This document shows positions 42,881-54,147 of a stretch of 64,000 nucleotides of DNA, piece by piece (position 1 is the stretch's first letter; every line of letters begins with the position of its first letter). The stretch comes from TIUS-1 sp964019505 (lineage in GTDB: Bacteria; Bacillota_I; Bacilli_A; Mycoplasmatales; Mycoplasmataceae), in contig NZ_OZ026449.1 in the NCBI RefSeq assembly GCF_964019505.1, positions 496,001-560,000 of the forward strand. Direction: 5' to 3'. The translations under genes and the position numbers were made by a program. Below the pieces are notes generated by a model, which saw only the letters and a list, made by a program, of their open reading frames with translations, ran no database searches and was not told the origin of the DNA.

Positions 42881-43670
42881 AAATAATCACAAATGGTCCT
42901 AAGAACTTTAGTTCCCCTGCTTTTTTCTTACGCATTCTAAACGAACGTAAATCAACTTTGTTAATACTAATTGCATAATGCCTTGCTGCAATTATTTCTT
43001 CTTTGTATAACTTACAATGTTCAGTTATAAATTTTGAAAGTGAATTTTCATATTCAGCTTCGATTATATTTTTATAAGTGTTTACATAAATTATGCACAT
43101 GACATATGACAATATACATACTGTCCCTATTATTGAAAAAATAGACAGCACAATATCAAACATCAATTGTTGAGACACAACAAATGGAGTATCTCCTCCA
43201 ATCATGTTTATAAGCTTTAATGGGACTACAATTACTAATGAAATTATAAAGAACACTGTTGCGTAGAACGGAATACTCACAGCTCTTGTTCTTCATGTTT
43301 TTGCAAATTTGTTTTTTTTATGGACTGAAGAATTAAATCAAATAGATGCAAAAACATAATCTAGTTCATATGCAACTGATGACATATATCATTTTGGAAT
43401 AATAATCTTTTTTTCTTTTTCATCAAGATGATCATAGATTGGTACATATTCATCATGTGATGCATACTCAAGTTCTAAATCTGATTTTAAATATTCAAGA
43501 TATTTTTTTGCTAAATCATTTACTTCAACATCAGATAATGTTGTGTGTTCGTCTACAATTCGTGGTTGAACTATTTTATTGTAAACTGACAAATTAATTA
43601 GTTTGATCAGCACATACAAAACTACACATGCAATAAAAACTCAAAATACAATATTTGCAAACAGTGTCAT
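42879..43670 (-). CDS. YugP-like membrane protein lacking the metalloprotease motif
   Basis: 263 residues. One N-terminal membrane segment, a soluble part, then YDHLDEKEKKIIIPKWYMSSVAYELDYVFASIWF. This aligns by pattern with the YugP peptidase stretch YDP..k.v.Ls..vY...SvaA.....HE.GH, but the HExGH is absent. Two to three membrane segments follow near residues 135-200. YugP homology is inferred; if true this is a catalytically dead copy. An isolated unit with its own terminator. Confidence 0.5.
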
Positions 43671-43699
43671 ATCAAACCCCTATAAGTCTTATTATAAAT

Positions 43700-43722
43700 A
43701 AAAAAACCATTAAATGGTTTAT
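43700..43722 (-). terminator. terminator after the YebC gene
   Basis: AAACCATT/AATGGTTT stem overlapping the stop codon, then TTTTTTATTT on the minus strand. Confidence 0.7.
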
Positions 43723-44426
43723 TCTACGTTATGAAATACTCCTTGAACATCTTCTAATTCATCTAATCAATCAGTTAGTTTTTCAAAATTTATTTTTGAA
43801 TCACCCTCTAATGTAATCGTTTCATTTGGAATCATTGAAGTTTCAGCTACTTTATATTCTTTAACTTTTTTATCTAAGATATTTTTAATTGCATTAAAGT
43901 TAACAAAAGAACCATAAACCATAGTTATGCCCTCTTCATCAACTACATCTAATACATCAACATCTTCTTCCATTAGATACTCTAGTGTTGTTTCAACATC
44001 CATTGAATCAAAACCAAATACTGACATTTCTTGGAACGCATACGAAACAGCACCTGAAGTTGCAATGTTTCCACTATTCTTTTTGAATGCTTCTCTAATT
44101 TCTGCAATCGCTCTATTTACATTAGTAGTTAGTGAGTCAACAATTATCATTGAACCATTTGGACCATAACCTTCATATCTATTTGCAATAAATTGTTCAT
44201 GATCACTTCCTGATGCTTTCTTAATTGCGCGACTTATTACTTCTGCTGGTACTTGTTTTGATTTTGCTTTATCAATTGCACTTCTTAGTGCAAGGTTTGC
44301 AAGCGGGTCAGCCGAACCATTTTTAGCGGCCATGTAAATTTCTTTTGATGCTCTACCATATAGTGCAGATTTCATAGCACCAGTTTTCATCATACTTTGT
44401 TTTCTTACTTCAAAAGCTCTTCCCAT
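43719..44426 (-). CDS. YebC/PmpR family protein
   Basis: 235 residues. Members include DNA-binding regulators and the translation factor TACO1/YebC. The start MGRAFEVRKQSMMKTG, PANLALRSAIDKAKS-like core, YEGYGPNGSMIIV and the C-terminal LDELEDVQGVFHNV are all typical. It is followed by a terminator. Confidence 0.92.
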
Positions 44427-44435
44427 AATTTGCCC

Positions 44436-45038
44436 CTATTTCATTTCGTTCATTTTTTTTAATATTGCATTTAACTTTTTAGATAGGTTATCTGAATTTG
44501 CATCGATAACCAAAAAGTTAAATTTGTTTTTATGTTTTTCATAAAATGCTTCATATTCTTCATTAAGAATTTCTCAATACGCATGGTCAGTTCCGAGTTC
44601 TTGTACACGACCTCTTTCATGAATTCTTTCAATTGCTTTTTTAGTGTCAACACGTAAATAAACAACTAGATCAAAGTTTGCTCTTTCACCTAAAGATTTA
44701 AGAACAACCTCTTCAAAGAAATCATTATAAGTATTATAGTCAGTTCCATTTAGAAGACCAAGTCTTCTAGAAACCCTAACAAAGATTGGGTCTTCAATAA
44801 TTGATCTGTCGAAAATTACATTTGTTAGACTTGATGCTGATGTTAATTGCTTTGAACGTGCAGTTAACATTCATACTTGCATTCTAAATACATAAGCTTT
44901 CATGTCGTTGTAATAATCATCAAAATATGGATTATTATCAACTGGTTCTGGGAAAATTTCAAATCCTGTTGATTTTGAAATTGCATCAGATAAAGATGAT
45001 TTACCTGCTCCTACTGTTCCAAAAAGTGCTAGTCTCAT
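44436..45038 (-). CDS. deoxynucleoside kinase
   Basis: 200 residues. Phosphorylates deoxynucleosides in salvage (dAdo/dGuo/dCyd type). The P loop is GTVGAGKSS (residue 7), the DRS motif is IFDRSIIEDP, and the lid is RIHERGRVQE. An internal HGRxRxxE-like arrangement matches Mollicutes dAK enzymes. The stop overlaps nothing, but its ATG overlaps the upstream pseudouridine synthase stop. Confidence 0.9.
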
Positions 45039-45787
45039 TATTTAGTCTCCTTACTTGATTTAATCTTACCATAAAATTTTTTGACCTCATGGGCTTTGAA
45101 TTCTCTATACATTCCTGGTTTTAAACCATCCAATGTGATGTCTTCAACCATGGTTCTTTGTAGTTTTACCAACTCCATATCTGCTGCTGCCAACATGTTT
45201 TTAACGTGGTGTTTGTGCCCTTCGTTTAAAACCATTGTCACAATTGATTCACCAAGTTCTTTATTGTAATTAACCATTTTTGCATCAATCGCTTTAGCTA
45301 AATAGTTGTCTTCAATTATTACACCTGTTCTTAGAGATTTGATTTGAAATGATTTAACTTCACCTTTGATTAAGGCTTGGTATGTTTTGTAAAAGTTATA
45401 TCTTGGATGAGCTACGTGATTTGCAAACTCACCATCATTTGTCATAATCAATAATCCTGACACATCATAATCTAGTCTACCCACTGGAAAAACTCTATCA
45501 TCTAATCTTTTAAAATAATCGCCAACACATTTTCTGTGTAATGGGTCACTCATTGTAGTGATTACGTTTCTTGGTTTAAAAAAAACATAGTACTTCTTAG
45601 CAGAAGTACTGATTTCTAATACCTTGTTATCAATTGTGATTCTTACATCTTCATCAAATTTAGAACCCAAAGTAGTGATTGTGTCGCCATCAACCTTAAC
45701 AAGTCCAGCCGTAATATATTCTTCAGCTTTTCTTCTTGAACAATACCCACGATCTGCAATTATCTTTTGTAGTCTTTCAATTGCCAT
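45038..45787 (-). CDS. rluB: rRNA pseudouridine synthase, RsuA/RluB family
   Basis: 249 residues. An N-terminal S4 domain (MAIERLQKIIADRGYCSRRKAEEYI) is followed by the catalytic GRLDYDVSGLLIMTNDG with its Asp. NEGHKHHVKNML is the later family motif. Order scpA-scpB-rluB matches the Firmicutes operon, so the RluB name is favoured by context. Stop and start codons overlap with both neighbours. Confidence 0.88.
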   Translation of the reverse strand: MAIERLQKIIADRGYCSRRKAEEYITAGLVKVDGDTITTLGSKFDEDVRITIDNKVLEISTSAKKYYVFFKPRNVITTMSDPLHRKCVGDYFKRLDDRVFPVGRLDYDVSGLLIMTNDGEFANHVAHPRYNFYKTYQALIKGEVKSFQIKSLRTGVIIEDNYLAKAIDAKMVNYNKELGESIVTMVLNEGHKHHVKNMLAAADMELVKLQRTMVEDITLDGLKPGMYREFKAHEVKKFYGKIKSSKETK

Positions 45788-46353
45788 TACGTATCTTTCC
45801 TTGAAAATATATTTTTATCTGCTGATTCATCATTAGTTGGTAACGGTGGCAATTCATCAAGTGAATTAATATTGAAATATTTCATGAAGTCATCAGTAAC
45901 AGTAAATAGCACAGGTCTTCCAGGACCATCACTTCTTCCTGATTCATGAATAAGGTTTCTAACGCGCAGTTTATGGATTATACCTTCCGTGTTTACACCA
46001 CGTATGTTTTCAATCTCTGGTCTTGATATAGGGCCTCTATATGCAATGATTGATAATGTTTCTAGAGACGCAAAAGACAGTCTTGCTTCTGTTTTGATAT
46101 TTTCTAATTCTAAGTAATATTGTGAATCATCTTTTTTTGTGATCATTCTAAATTTTGAACCCGCAAACTTTTGAATATCTAAACCAGATGCTTTATCTTT
46201 TGAATACTTATCTTTCAAAATTTTTATTAGTTCATCAACATCTGAATCTTTTTTAACTTTTACAAGTGCTTTGAAGTCGTCATAAGTTACACCTTCATCA
46301 CCACTTACAAACAATAACCCTTCCGTTAATGCAATTACTTTATTTTTGTCCAT
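45787..46353 (-). CDS. scpB: chromosome segregation and condensation protein ScpB
   Basis: 188 residues. Kleisin-interacting winged-helix protein of the SMC complex. The core SFASLETLSIIAYRGPISRPEIENIRGVN is diagnostic. Overlaps rluB by 1 base and follows scpA by 4. Confidence 0.94.
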   Translation of the reverse strand: MDKNKVIALTEGLLFVSGDEGVTYDDFKALVKVKKDSDVDELIKILKDKYSKDKASGLDIQKFAGSKFRMITKKDDSQYYLELENIKTEARLSFASLETLSIIAYRGPISRPEIENIRGVNTEGIIHKLRVRNLIHESGRSDGPGRPVLFTVTDDFMKYFNINSLDELPPLPTNDESADKNIFSRKDT

Positions 46354-46357
46354 AATG

Positions 46358-47116
46358 TTAATCTCCTATTTCTTCTTTTACACTTTTTCATTGAATGTAA
46401 AGATCGTCTTTATCTTGTGTGATTGTTGCTCAATCATGTCTTACTAAATCTAGTATTGCCAAGAAAGTTGCAATCAGTGATTGAATTGTTACAGCTTCAA
46501 AAATTACATCTTCTAATAAGAAAACTTTATTTTCGTGTTTTACTAAAAATGCTTTTATGTTTTCTGACATCTCTTCTGGAGAAACTTCAGTTGATTGAAT
46601 AGTATTAACTTCGGGAGTTTTCAATCTATTTTTTTCCATAAGTTTTAAAAATATTTTTGAAAACTTATCCATGTCAATGTGTGACGGAGCTAACGGTAAG
46701 TCCATGTCGTCAATTTTTTGAATTTGGATAATTGATTTCTCCTTTGAAATCAATTTCATTCCCTCTTCTTGGAATTCTTTAAAGTGTTTTGTAACCTCTT
46801 TAATTTTATGATATTCCATAAGTCTTTGAAGTAATTCTTGTCTTTGATCTTCTTCATAGTTTGAATCAACTTCAACAACTTCTTTTGGAATTAAAAGTTT
46901 AGATTTAATTTCAATTAGATACGCAGCCATGATTAGATATTCACTAGCTATTTCAATGTTTAAATCCTTTGTGCTGTTTATGAAATCTAAATATTGATTT
47001 GATAATTCCAATAAATTTATTTCCATGATTGACATGTTTTTTTCACGAATCATTTCCAACAACAGATCAAGTGGACCATTGAAATTATCTAATTTAACTT
47101 CATTTCATTTAGACAT
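46358..47116 (-). CDS. scpA: chromosome segregation and condensation protein ScpA
   Basis: 252 residues. Kleisin that bridges SMC heads. NFNGPLDLLLEMIREKNMSIMEINLLELSNQYLDF and ASEYLIMAAYLIEIKSKLLIP are the N-terminal hallmarks. The C-terminal winged helix includes FLVKHENKVFLLEDVIFEAVT. The start MSKWNEVKLD includes TGA Trp. Confidence 0.95.
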
Positions 47117-47119
47117 AAA

Positions 47120-47950
47120 TTAACCCCTTTTATTTTTTAATGATTCAACCAACTTTATCATTTCATTATCATTAATTATTGTTTCATCAATTGCTACAAA
47201 CAATCTGCAAATATAAATATACAAAAGATCTGAGACTGGATTAAAGTTATATCTTAAAGTTGGATCAATAAAATCATGTTCCAACATATTTCTCAGTCTT
47301 CTAATTAAGTGTCATCCACTTGATTTTGTAAGCACTTCAATTATACCACTCAGCCCATCAAAAGACTTTTTGGATTTAGTTAGAAACTTAATGTTTGGAA
47401 CAAAATCGACATGAAACTTTGCCATATATTTATCATCAAATTGTTTCATTGTTTTATATTTGTAGTTCATATGAATTGCAATATATGCCAACTTGTCAAA
47501 TACAGTAAATTGATATTTAAATGATTCAACTTGTAAATGATATTCACTTGAAGATATTTTACTTTTCTTTTCATAATCACTTAATGAAGGTTTGTCTTTA
47601 ACTTTCTTAGCACTATATCTAATAATTTCTTTTGGCTCTTGAAATATATTTTGAGACAAAAAATCACTATTACGATATATCAAGTTTGTTAATGAATTTC
47701 TCATTGCCTCAAAATAATTATGCATTTGATCGACAGTTAATTTAACTTTTTTCTCAATTCTTATATATTGATTTAAATCAATACCCTGCTCTTTTAGGTG
47801 ATTATTTAAATTATCAATTACTGCGTTGTCATCAAAAATAATTGAGTCAACATAAGATATTAAATCATTATAATTTTTATCATAGTTTGCATTAGCTTCT
47901 GAAAATGAAGTTTTATCTTGATTTAGTTTTCTTAGTTTATTTAGGTTCAT
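47120..47950 (-). CDS. unknown protein with a HEPN-type RNxxxH motif
   Basis: 276 residues, soluble and helical, not recognised overall. Near the C-terminus WHLIRRLRNMLEHDF contains R220-N221 and H225, the Rx4H spacing of HEPN ribonucleases. Aromatic and Lys-rich helices precede it. It lies 3 bases upstream of scpA and may be co-transcribed. A HEPN fold is inferred from one motif and general helicity. Confidence 0.6.
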
Positions 47951-47970
47951 ATAGATATTTTAATATAAAA

Positions 47971-48008
47971 AAACCTACTAAAAAGTTTTTAAACTAATTA
48001 GTAGGTTT
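47971..48008 (-). terminator. terminator overlapping the epimerase 3' end
   Basis: AAACCTACTA/TAGTAGGTTT stem spanning the stop codon, followed by TTTTTTATA on the minus strand. Confidence 0.75.
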
Positions 48009-48838
48009 GATGTGTGTGATTCATTTTCTTTAACACTCAATATTCCGTGTTTTTCAGAAATTTCATTTATGTCTTCATTTACAAAATCGGGCAATCCATT
48101 TCATGGTTCAAAACATAATCACTTTGTTCCACCGTCTTTTGATCACAATAACATTGATTCAAAATCTGTTATATCAAAATTAATTTCTCTTACATTGTCT
48201 TTATAAACAACTTTGTCAGACTCCAATTTAACAACACATGGATTCATATCAGGATGTCACTTAACATCATTCACTTTTATTTCATTTGTCATATAAGTTT
48301 CAGTTTCTAAATCAACAAACCCGTTTGGAAATACATCTAACATTTTTTCAACTTTATTAAACTTAATAACACCCTCTTTACTCGTGTTAAATGCTGGGTG
48401 GTGTCCCAATGAATAAAACAATTCTTTTGTTTTAGATTTATTTATCATTGTTGTTTTTATGTTTAAGTTATTTGAATCTTTTAATTCAAATTCAAATAAA
48501 AATTCAAATTCAAATGGATATATTTCTAATAGTTCTTTGTTTGATGAAAGTGAAAATATAACTTTATTTTCTGTATTTTCTTTCACTTCTCATTTATCTG
48601 TTGAATGAGTTTGTGCAAAACCATGTTTTGGTATCTTGTATATTTTTGATTCATAGATGTAGCTATCATATTTTAATTTTCCACATATTGGAAATAGCAA
48701 TGGTGATGTTTTTGCTCATGAACCATCTCTTTGATACAAGAATTCTGTGTCACCTTTTTTAAGACTTATCATCTCTACTGGATTTGTATTTATTGACAGA
48801 ATTAAATCGCCATTTGAAATGTTAATTATTTTATTCAT
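47978..48838 (-). CDS. aldose 1-epimerase family protein
   Basis: 286 residues. Mutarotase fold protein. SPLLFPICGKL, KHGFAQTH (likely His) and YSLGHHPAFNT match aldose epimerases of the GalM/YeaD type. The sugar is unknown. Its ATG overlaps the upstream permease stop, which hints that the two act on the same sugar. Confidence 0.83.
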
Positions 48839-50397
48839 TATTCCTCCAACTCTGAGAACTCATCTTCTTTAAATTTGCTACTTATTTCTTCATTAATTGA
48901 TTTAATTGTTACTTGTTCTCTCGCTCTTGAAATAAATGTCTTTTGTACAATTTTTTTCATTTTAAATTGGGCAGCTGATATATCGTTTTCGTCTGCGATT
49001 ACTTCTTTTCATCAAAATTGGAAAAGACAGAATCAAACAAGTATTAAACATGCTCCAAATAATAATATTGAACTACCAAGATTATTTATACTTGTTATTT
49101 CTAATTCTGATAACATCCCTGATGAATTTGGGTTTGTCGGATTAATGTAATCCATTAGCTTATTTGTATTAAATAAGAAACTATCTGATGAAGAATCTAA
49201 AATCGAAAGAGAAATATCTAATAATCATTTCACAAGAATTGAACCTGTGGCAATCACACCAGGTAACCCAATTATTGATTTCCTTCTAAAGTGTCACGCA
49301 ATTGATAGACCAAACAATGCTTGAAATATTGCAAAGTACATTGCATTACTAATCATTAACATTATTAAGAACACTATTCCATTATGCAAGAATATTAAAA
49401 ACAAGAATGCAGAAAACAAAACCGAAGCTAAAATCATCATAGAAAAATAAATACCAATTCTTTTAAATAAAAGTCTATATATTGGATAACTTAATATCAT
49501 CGGCAATAAGAATATTGATGCTTTAAATAAAGATATCGATGCTTTAATCTCTTCATAATTAAATCCATCTTGATGCATGAATGCAATCATCAAGTTCATG
49601 GTTGTTGTAGAATTGTTTGCGGCAAAAACCACACCCAACACTATTGCAAGTCCCAATAGTTTATAACCGGTTCTCTTTTTGTAGGGCTTTAATTCAATAA
49701 GGAAATCCTCACCAAATAAACCTGGTTGGGTTGTATCTTCACTTGTTTTAAAAACCATATATAAAGATAAGATTAAGATTATTGACATTACTGGCGCAGT
49801 AGAAATTAACACAACATTTCCCAACACATTAGTTAATGATTGTATGTAAAATCCAATTGAGTTACCTAATAGGTTAACTGTACCAATAAAGAATGCTACT
49901 GAGATTGATGATATTTTATAGTAATGTTGATCTGCAAAGAAAACTTGTTGTATTGTGTTCAAAGCTAAAACCCACCCTATTAATACTATGTTTATTATCA
50001 GCATTCAAGGAGTTGTTTCTGTGAAGCACATCACCAATACAAGTGCAAAGTTTAAAATTTGTAAGAACCCTGTAATAATGAATAATTTCTTTTGAGAATG
50101 TAATCAGTATTTCATGATTACACTAAATAATGGTCTGAATATTGCATTGAAGAACAAAATCCCAAACACATACATAAGTACTACTATGTGTGTTTCAAAT
50201 TCTATTTTATATAGTGAAGAAATTTGATCTTGAAGATTCGCCATCAAGAGACCACCCACAACTCAAAATAATAAGTTCTGAATACAGTAGTAAACTGTCT
50301 TCTTAACCATTTTTTCTTTAAAGGCCATAACGGCAAATACTCCGATACCCACAAGTATTAATAATGGATATACAAGAAAAAGTGAAATGTTGTTCAT
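48838..50397 (-). CDS. MFS-like permease
   Basis: 519 residues with about 12 membrane segments, a central cytosolic loop (GLFGEDFLIELKPYKKRTGYK) and a charged C-terminus of about 50 residues. Such Mollicutes MFS-like proteins have no assigned substrate. Translational coupling to the aldose epimerase suggests a sugar or glycoside. Confidence 0.78.
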
Positions 50398-50476
50398 GTG
50401 TCTCCTTTTAAATAATATAAATATTATATCTTATTTAACACTTTCCACTATATCAACCAAGGTACTTTTTTCCAAA

Positions 50477-50503
50477 TAAAAAATCAGCTTTACGCTGATT
50501 TTA
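50477..50503 (-). terminator. ldh terminator
   Basis: AAAATCAGC/GCTGATTTT stem with loop GTAAA, followed by TTT on the minus strand, 7 bases after the ldh stop. Confidence 0.8.
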
Positions 50504-50509
50504 TTCGCA

Positions 50510-51466
50510 TTATTTAATTGCTTTTTCTGCTGCTTTGTAAACTTCTGCTAGTTTAACAAATGAATCGTCAAATTGAGTTTTTTCTAAATCTGATAGTTTT
50601 CATTCAATGATTGATTCTCATCCATTTGCACCAACAATTGCTGGTACTCCTGTATATAAACCTTTGTTTCCGTATTCACCATTTAATAAAGCACCGATCA
50701 TTAATGATGCTCTTTCATTGTTTAATACTGCTTGAACTATTCTAGCCAAACATACACCAATTCCGTAGAATGTTGCACGTTTTTTTTCTATAATTTTGTA
50801 TGCCATGTGTACTGCATCTTCTCTGATTTGGTCAAGTTCTTTTTGGTTCACTTTTCCTTCAGCAATATATTCTGCAATTGGTTTACCCATAACTGTTGCT
50901 TGTGATCAACATGCAACTGATGAATCACCATGTTCACCCATCAAGTAAGCATTTACTGATGCTGGATGTACGTTTAATTTTTCAGCTAATAATCTTCTTA
51001 ATCTAGCTGAGTCAAGTGTTGTACCTGAACCAATAATTGATTTTGGGTCAAATTTTGTTATTTCTTCATATACTTTTGTTAATACATCAACTGGGTTTGA
51101 AGCAATAACTGTAACCCCTTTGAATCCTGATTTTTTAATTTCAAGTGCAATACCTTTCATGATTTTTGCATTATCTGCAACCATGTCTAATCTTGTTTCA
51201 CCTGGTTTTTGTGGTCTACCCGCTGTAATTACAACTACATCTGCATCTTTACAGTCTGAGTAATCACCTGACTTAATGCTTGAGAATGAGTTTGGTAATA
51301 CTGCAAGTGTATCTGCTAAGTCTAATTGGTTTCCATCAGCAGCATCTTTAAACACGTCGATTAAAACGTATTCTGATGCTATTGCTTGGTTAATTGATGC
51401 ATACATAAATGATGTACCTACTGCACCACATCCAACTAAAACTACTTTGTGTCCTTTTCTGTTCAT
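50510..51466 (-). CDS. ldh: L-lactate dehydrogenase
   Basis: 318 residues. Regenerates NAD+ in fermentation. The nucleotide site VVLVGCGAVGTSF, the substrate loop GRPQKPGETRLD, SNPVDVLT and the catalytic-His motif GEHGDSSVACW are present. An isolated gene with its own terminator and AGGAG site. Confidence 0.96.
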
Positions 51467-51495
51467 AATAAAATCTCCTACTTATAATTATATAT

Positions 51496-51530
51496 AAAAA
51501 AATAATGACAATATTGTCATTATTTTTATT
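51496..51530. terminator. terminator between frr and ldh
   Basis: AATAATGACAATATTGTCATTATT palindrome with an A run before and T-rich after. It ends the frr transcript on the minus strand. Confidence 0.75.
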
Positions 51531-51554
51531 ATGTATTACTAAATAATTTAATTT

Positions 51555-52103
51555 TTAAATTGTTAATATTTCAGTTTCTTTTTCTGTTGAAGTTTTATCA
51601 AGTAGTTCGATGAATTCTTTTGTAATTTTATCAATTATTTCCATCCCATCTCTTTCTCAATCTTCATTTTGTTTTTCAGCTTTGATTTCAGTATTGGCAT
51701 CTCTTCTTAAATTTCTAATTTTAACTCTGTAGTTTTCAGTATCTTTTTTTAGTTCTTTAACTATTTGTTGACGAGTCTCAGTAGTTAATGCTGGAATTTT
51801 AATTCTAATAAGTGTTCCTTCATTTGAAACTGTAACTCCTAAGTTTGATTTAGAGATAGCAGCAGCCGCTAATGCAACTAATGATCTATCATATGGTGTT
51901 ACCACTAATTGGTGTGACTCAGGAGATACTATTGATGCTAAATGCTTAATTGGTGTTGGTGTACCGTAGTAATCAACAACTACGCTATTTAAAATTATTG
52001 CGCTAGCTCTGCCTGTTCTAAATTTTGTAATGTGATCTTCAAACAATTCTATTACATTACTCATTTCTAATTTTTTAATTTCAATTATTTCTTGCATGTT
52101 CAT
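51555..52103 (-). CDS. frr: ribosome recycling factor
   Basis: 182 residues. Splits post-termination ribosomes. FRTGRASAIILNSVVVDYYGTPTPI and RQQIVKELKKDTENYRVKIRNLRRDA are diagnostic. It follows pyrH by 15 bases, the usual tsf-pyrH-frr order with an insertion between tsf and pyrH here. Confidence 0.96.
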
Positions 52104-52118
52104 ATTGTGTTTCTCCCT

Positions 52119-52829
52119 TTATTCAATGATTGTCATTTCTGTTTTATTATTAATTACATTTACTATGTTATTTTTAACATTTATATCAAATACAACTATT
52201 CTCATATTTGCATCTCTACATGTTGAAGCAGCTGTCGAATCCATTACTTGTAGTTTCTTATCGATAACTTCAGCATGTGTTAATGTTTTAAAGAATTTTG
52301 CATTTGGGTTTAGTTTTGGATCTGAGTCATAAACTCCTTTAACTCCATTTTTACCCATCAATATTGCATCAGCACCGATTTCAATTGCGCGAATTGCAGC
52401 TGCTGTATCTGTTGTGAAGTGTGAATAACCTGTTCCACCAGCAAATAGTACTATGTATCCATTTTTAAGCTCTTCTCTTGCTTGTATGTAGTTGTATGGT
52501 GAAGTTAATGTTTTAATTTCTAGAGCAGAATAAACTTTAACTTTTTCATAACCTTGTTTTCTTAATACACCTGCGAATGCAATTGTGTTCATTATTGTTC
52601 CGAACATTCCCATAAAGTCTGCATCGATTTTATTTAGTTCAAGTGTACCGGCTAGTTTACCTCTTCAGATATTTCCTGCACCAATTACTACACCGATTTC
52701 AATTCCTTGTTTTGCAAGTTCAATTACTTGATCTGCATAATGATAAATTGATTCTTTCTCATACATTTCTGTTTCGCTTTTCAGAGATTCCCCTGAAAGT
52801 TTTAATAAGACTCTTTTGAATTTTTTCAT
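52119..52829 (-). CDS. pyrH: uridylate kinase
   Basis: 236 residues. Makes UDP from UMP. VLLKLSGESL, VIGAGNIWRG, GTGYSHFTTDTAAAIRA and GVKGVYDSDPK are typical of the amino-acid-kinase fold enzyme. It is separated from tsf by two unrelated genes. Confidence 0.95.
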
Positions 52830-52867
52830 AAAAAAAACCACCTAATATTTAATAATATTATAATGGT
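52830..52867 (-). terminator. weak terminator before pyrH
   Basis: AAAACCA/TGGTTTT stem with a long AT loop, followed by eight T on the minus strand. It would separate the flavin-reductase-like gene from pyrH. Confidence 0.45.
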
Positions 52868-53442
52868 TTTTTATCTAATTTATAATATTCTCTGAATTTA
52901 ATATTCAAAGGTGATATTTTCTTAGGATCGATGATTCCATCTTTTCCTATAATGTTTTCGTTTGCACTAACTTTATCAATTGTAAAATTTATTGTTACAA
53001 AGTTATTTGCTTCGAAGTTTGTTATTTTTAAAACTGTTAGCTCTAAAACTAATTCAGAATCTTTGAATACAATTAAGTTTTTAAATTTATCTGATTCAAC
53101 AAATTTAAATCTTGATTTTTCTAATACTTCTCTTTTTTCTTTTGGTGTGTGTTGTTTTAAATTTAGTTGTTTCAATAATGGAACCATCGCATGTGATGGT
53201 ACATTCAATATTGCTCTATCTGAATTTGTTAAGTTTCTATAAGTAATTGAATCCATTGTTGTAGCAACTGAAACAATATTTTTATATACAAAGAAAGAAG
53301 AATATACAGATACATTTTGTTCGTAAGTGTCTGGGTCGTGTGTAGAAATTAAACAAACTGGAAATCCTCAGTATATACTCTGAGCACTTATTTGTTTAAA
53401 TTGATCAACAATTATTTGATCGCTCGTGATTGAGTTTGGCAT
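52858..53442 (-). CDS. flavin reductase-like protein
   Basis: 194 residues. FMN-binding split-barrel pattern: FPVCLISTHDP, NVSVYSSFFVYKNIVSVAT and RAILNVPSHAMVP resemble the flavin-reductase domain. No partner gene is apparent. Assignment rests on the motif order only. The ATG follows AAGGTAAGG. Confidence 0.6.
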
Positions 53443-53519
53443 TTAAAATTACCTTACCTTTCTTAGTATACATATGACTTTTATTTCATATATATACTCT
53501 TATATTATACTATGGATTT

Positions 53520-54083
53520 CTATATTTTATCAACTCTTTGAGCACTTTTTTTTCAGTTTTCAAAGTTAATTTCTTGGACTTCTTTTCCTAATAAATCCAC
53601 ATTTTCAACTATCATTTTTTCATACTTTCTACCAATGACAAACGAAGTTGACTTTAGTTGTTTTCTGTGGTTTTTAAATGCGATAAATAATCTCTTTCTA
53701 TCTTTATCTACTATTACAGCTTCGATTTGATCAATATTTATTTTATCGCTGAATATATAAACTTCTTGTGGAGTTATCACTAATGCTATTTGATTAAACA
53801 TTACAAACACCACTACAAACGATATAAGGGCCATTACAAATGAACTAATTAGCAAACTGATTGCAGCATCACTTTCCTTCAATGCAAGAGAACAACTGGC
53901 TATTATAAGTGTAACCATCATAAGCGTTATTACGGTTCCTATCACAGGGTAATTTATATGTTTAACTTTAGCATCAATTCTAATAACTTTAACTAAATAG
54001 AAAACGGTTGATAATAAAATAATAATACTTACAGCTAAAATTATTGCTGCAAAGATTACAATCATTTCTTTTTCAAAGACCAT
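53520..54083 (-). CDS. membrane protein with a C-terminal PH-like domain
   Basis: 187 residues, family not named. Three hydrophobic segments (residues 8-30, 45-68 and 75-97) precede a soluble beta-rich part (VITPQEVYIFSDKINIDQIEAVIVDKDRKRLFIAF) that looks like a bacterial PH domain. The ATG has GAGG upstream. Located between tsf and the flavin-reductase-like gene. Confidence 0.65.
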
Positions 54084-54108
54084 ATATACCTCTTTTATAA
54101 TTCATATA

Positions 54109-54142
54109 ATAACAAAAAAAATAACCCATAAGGGTTATTCGT
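54109..54142 (-). terminator. tsf terminator
   Basis: AATAACCC/GGGTTATT stem with loop TTAT, followed by TTTTTTTG on the minus strand. Confidence 0.8.
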
Positions 54143-54147
54143 ATTTT

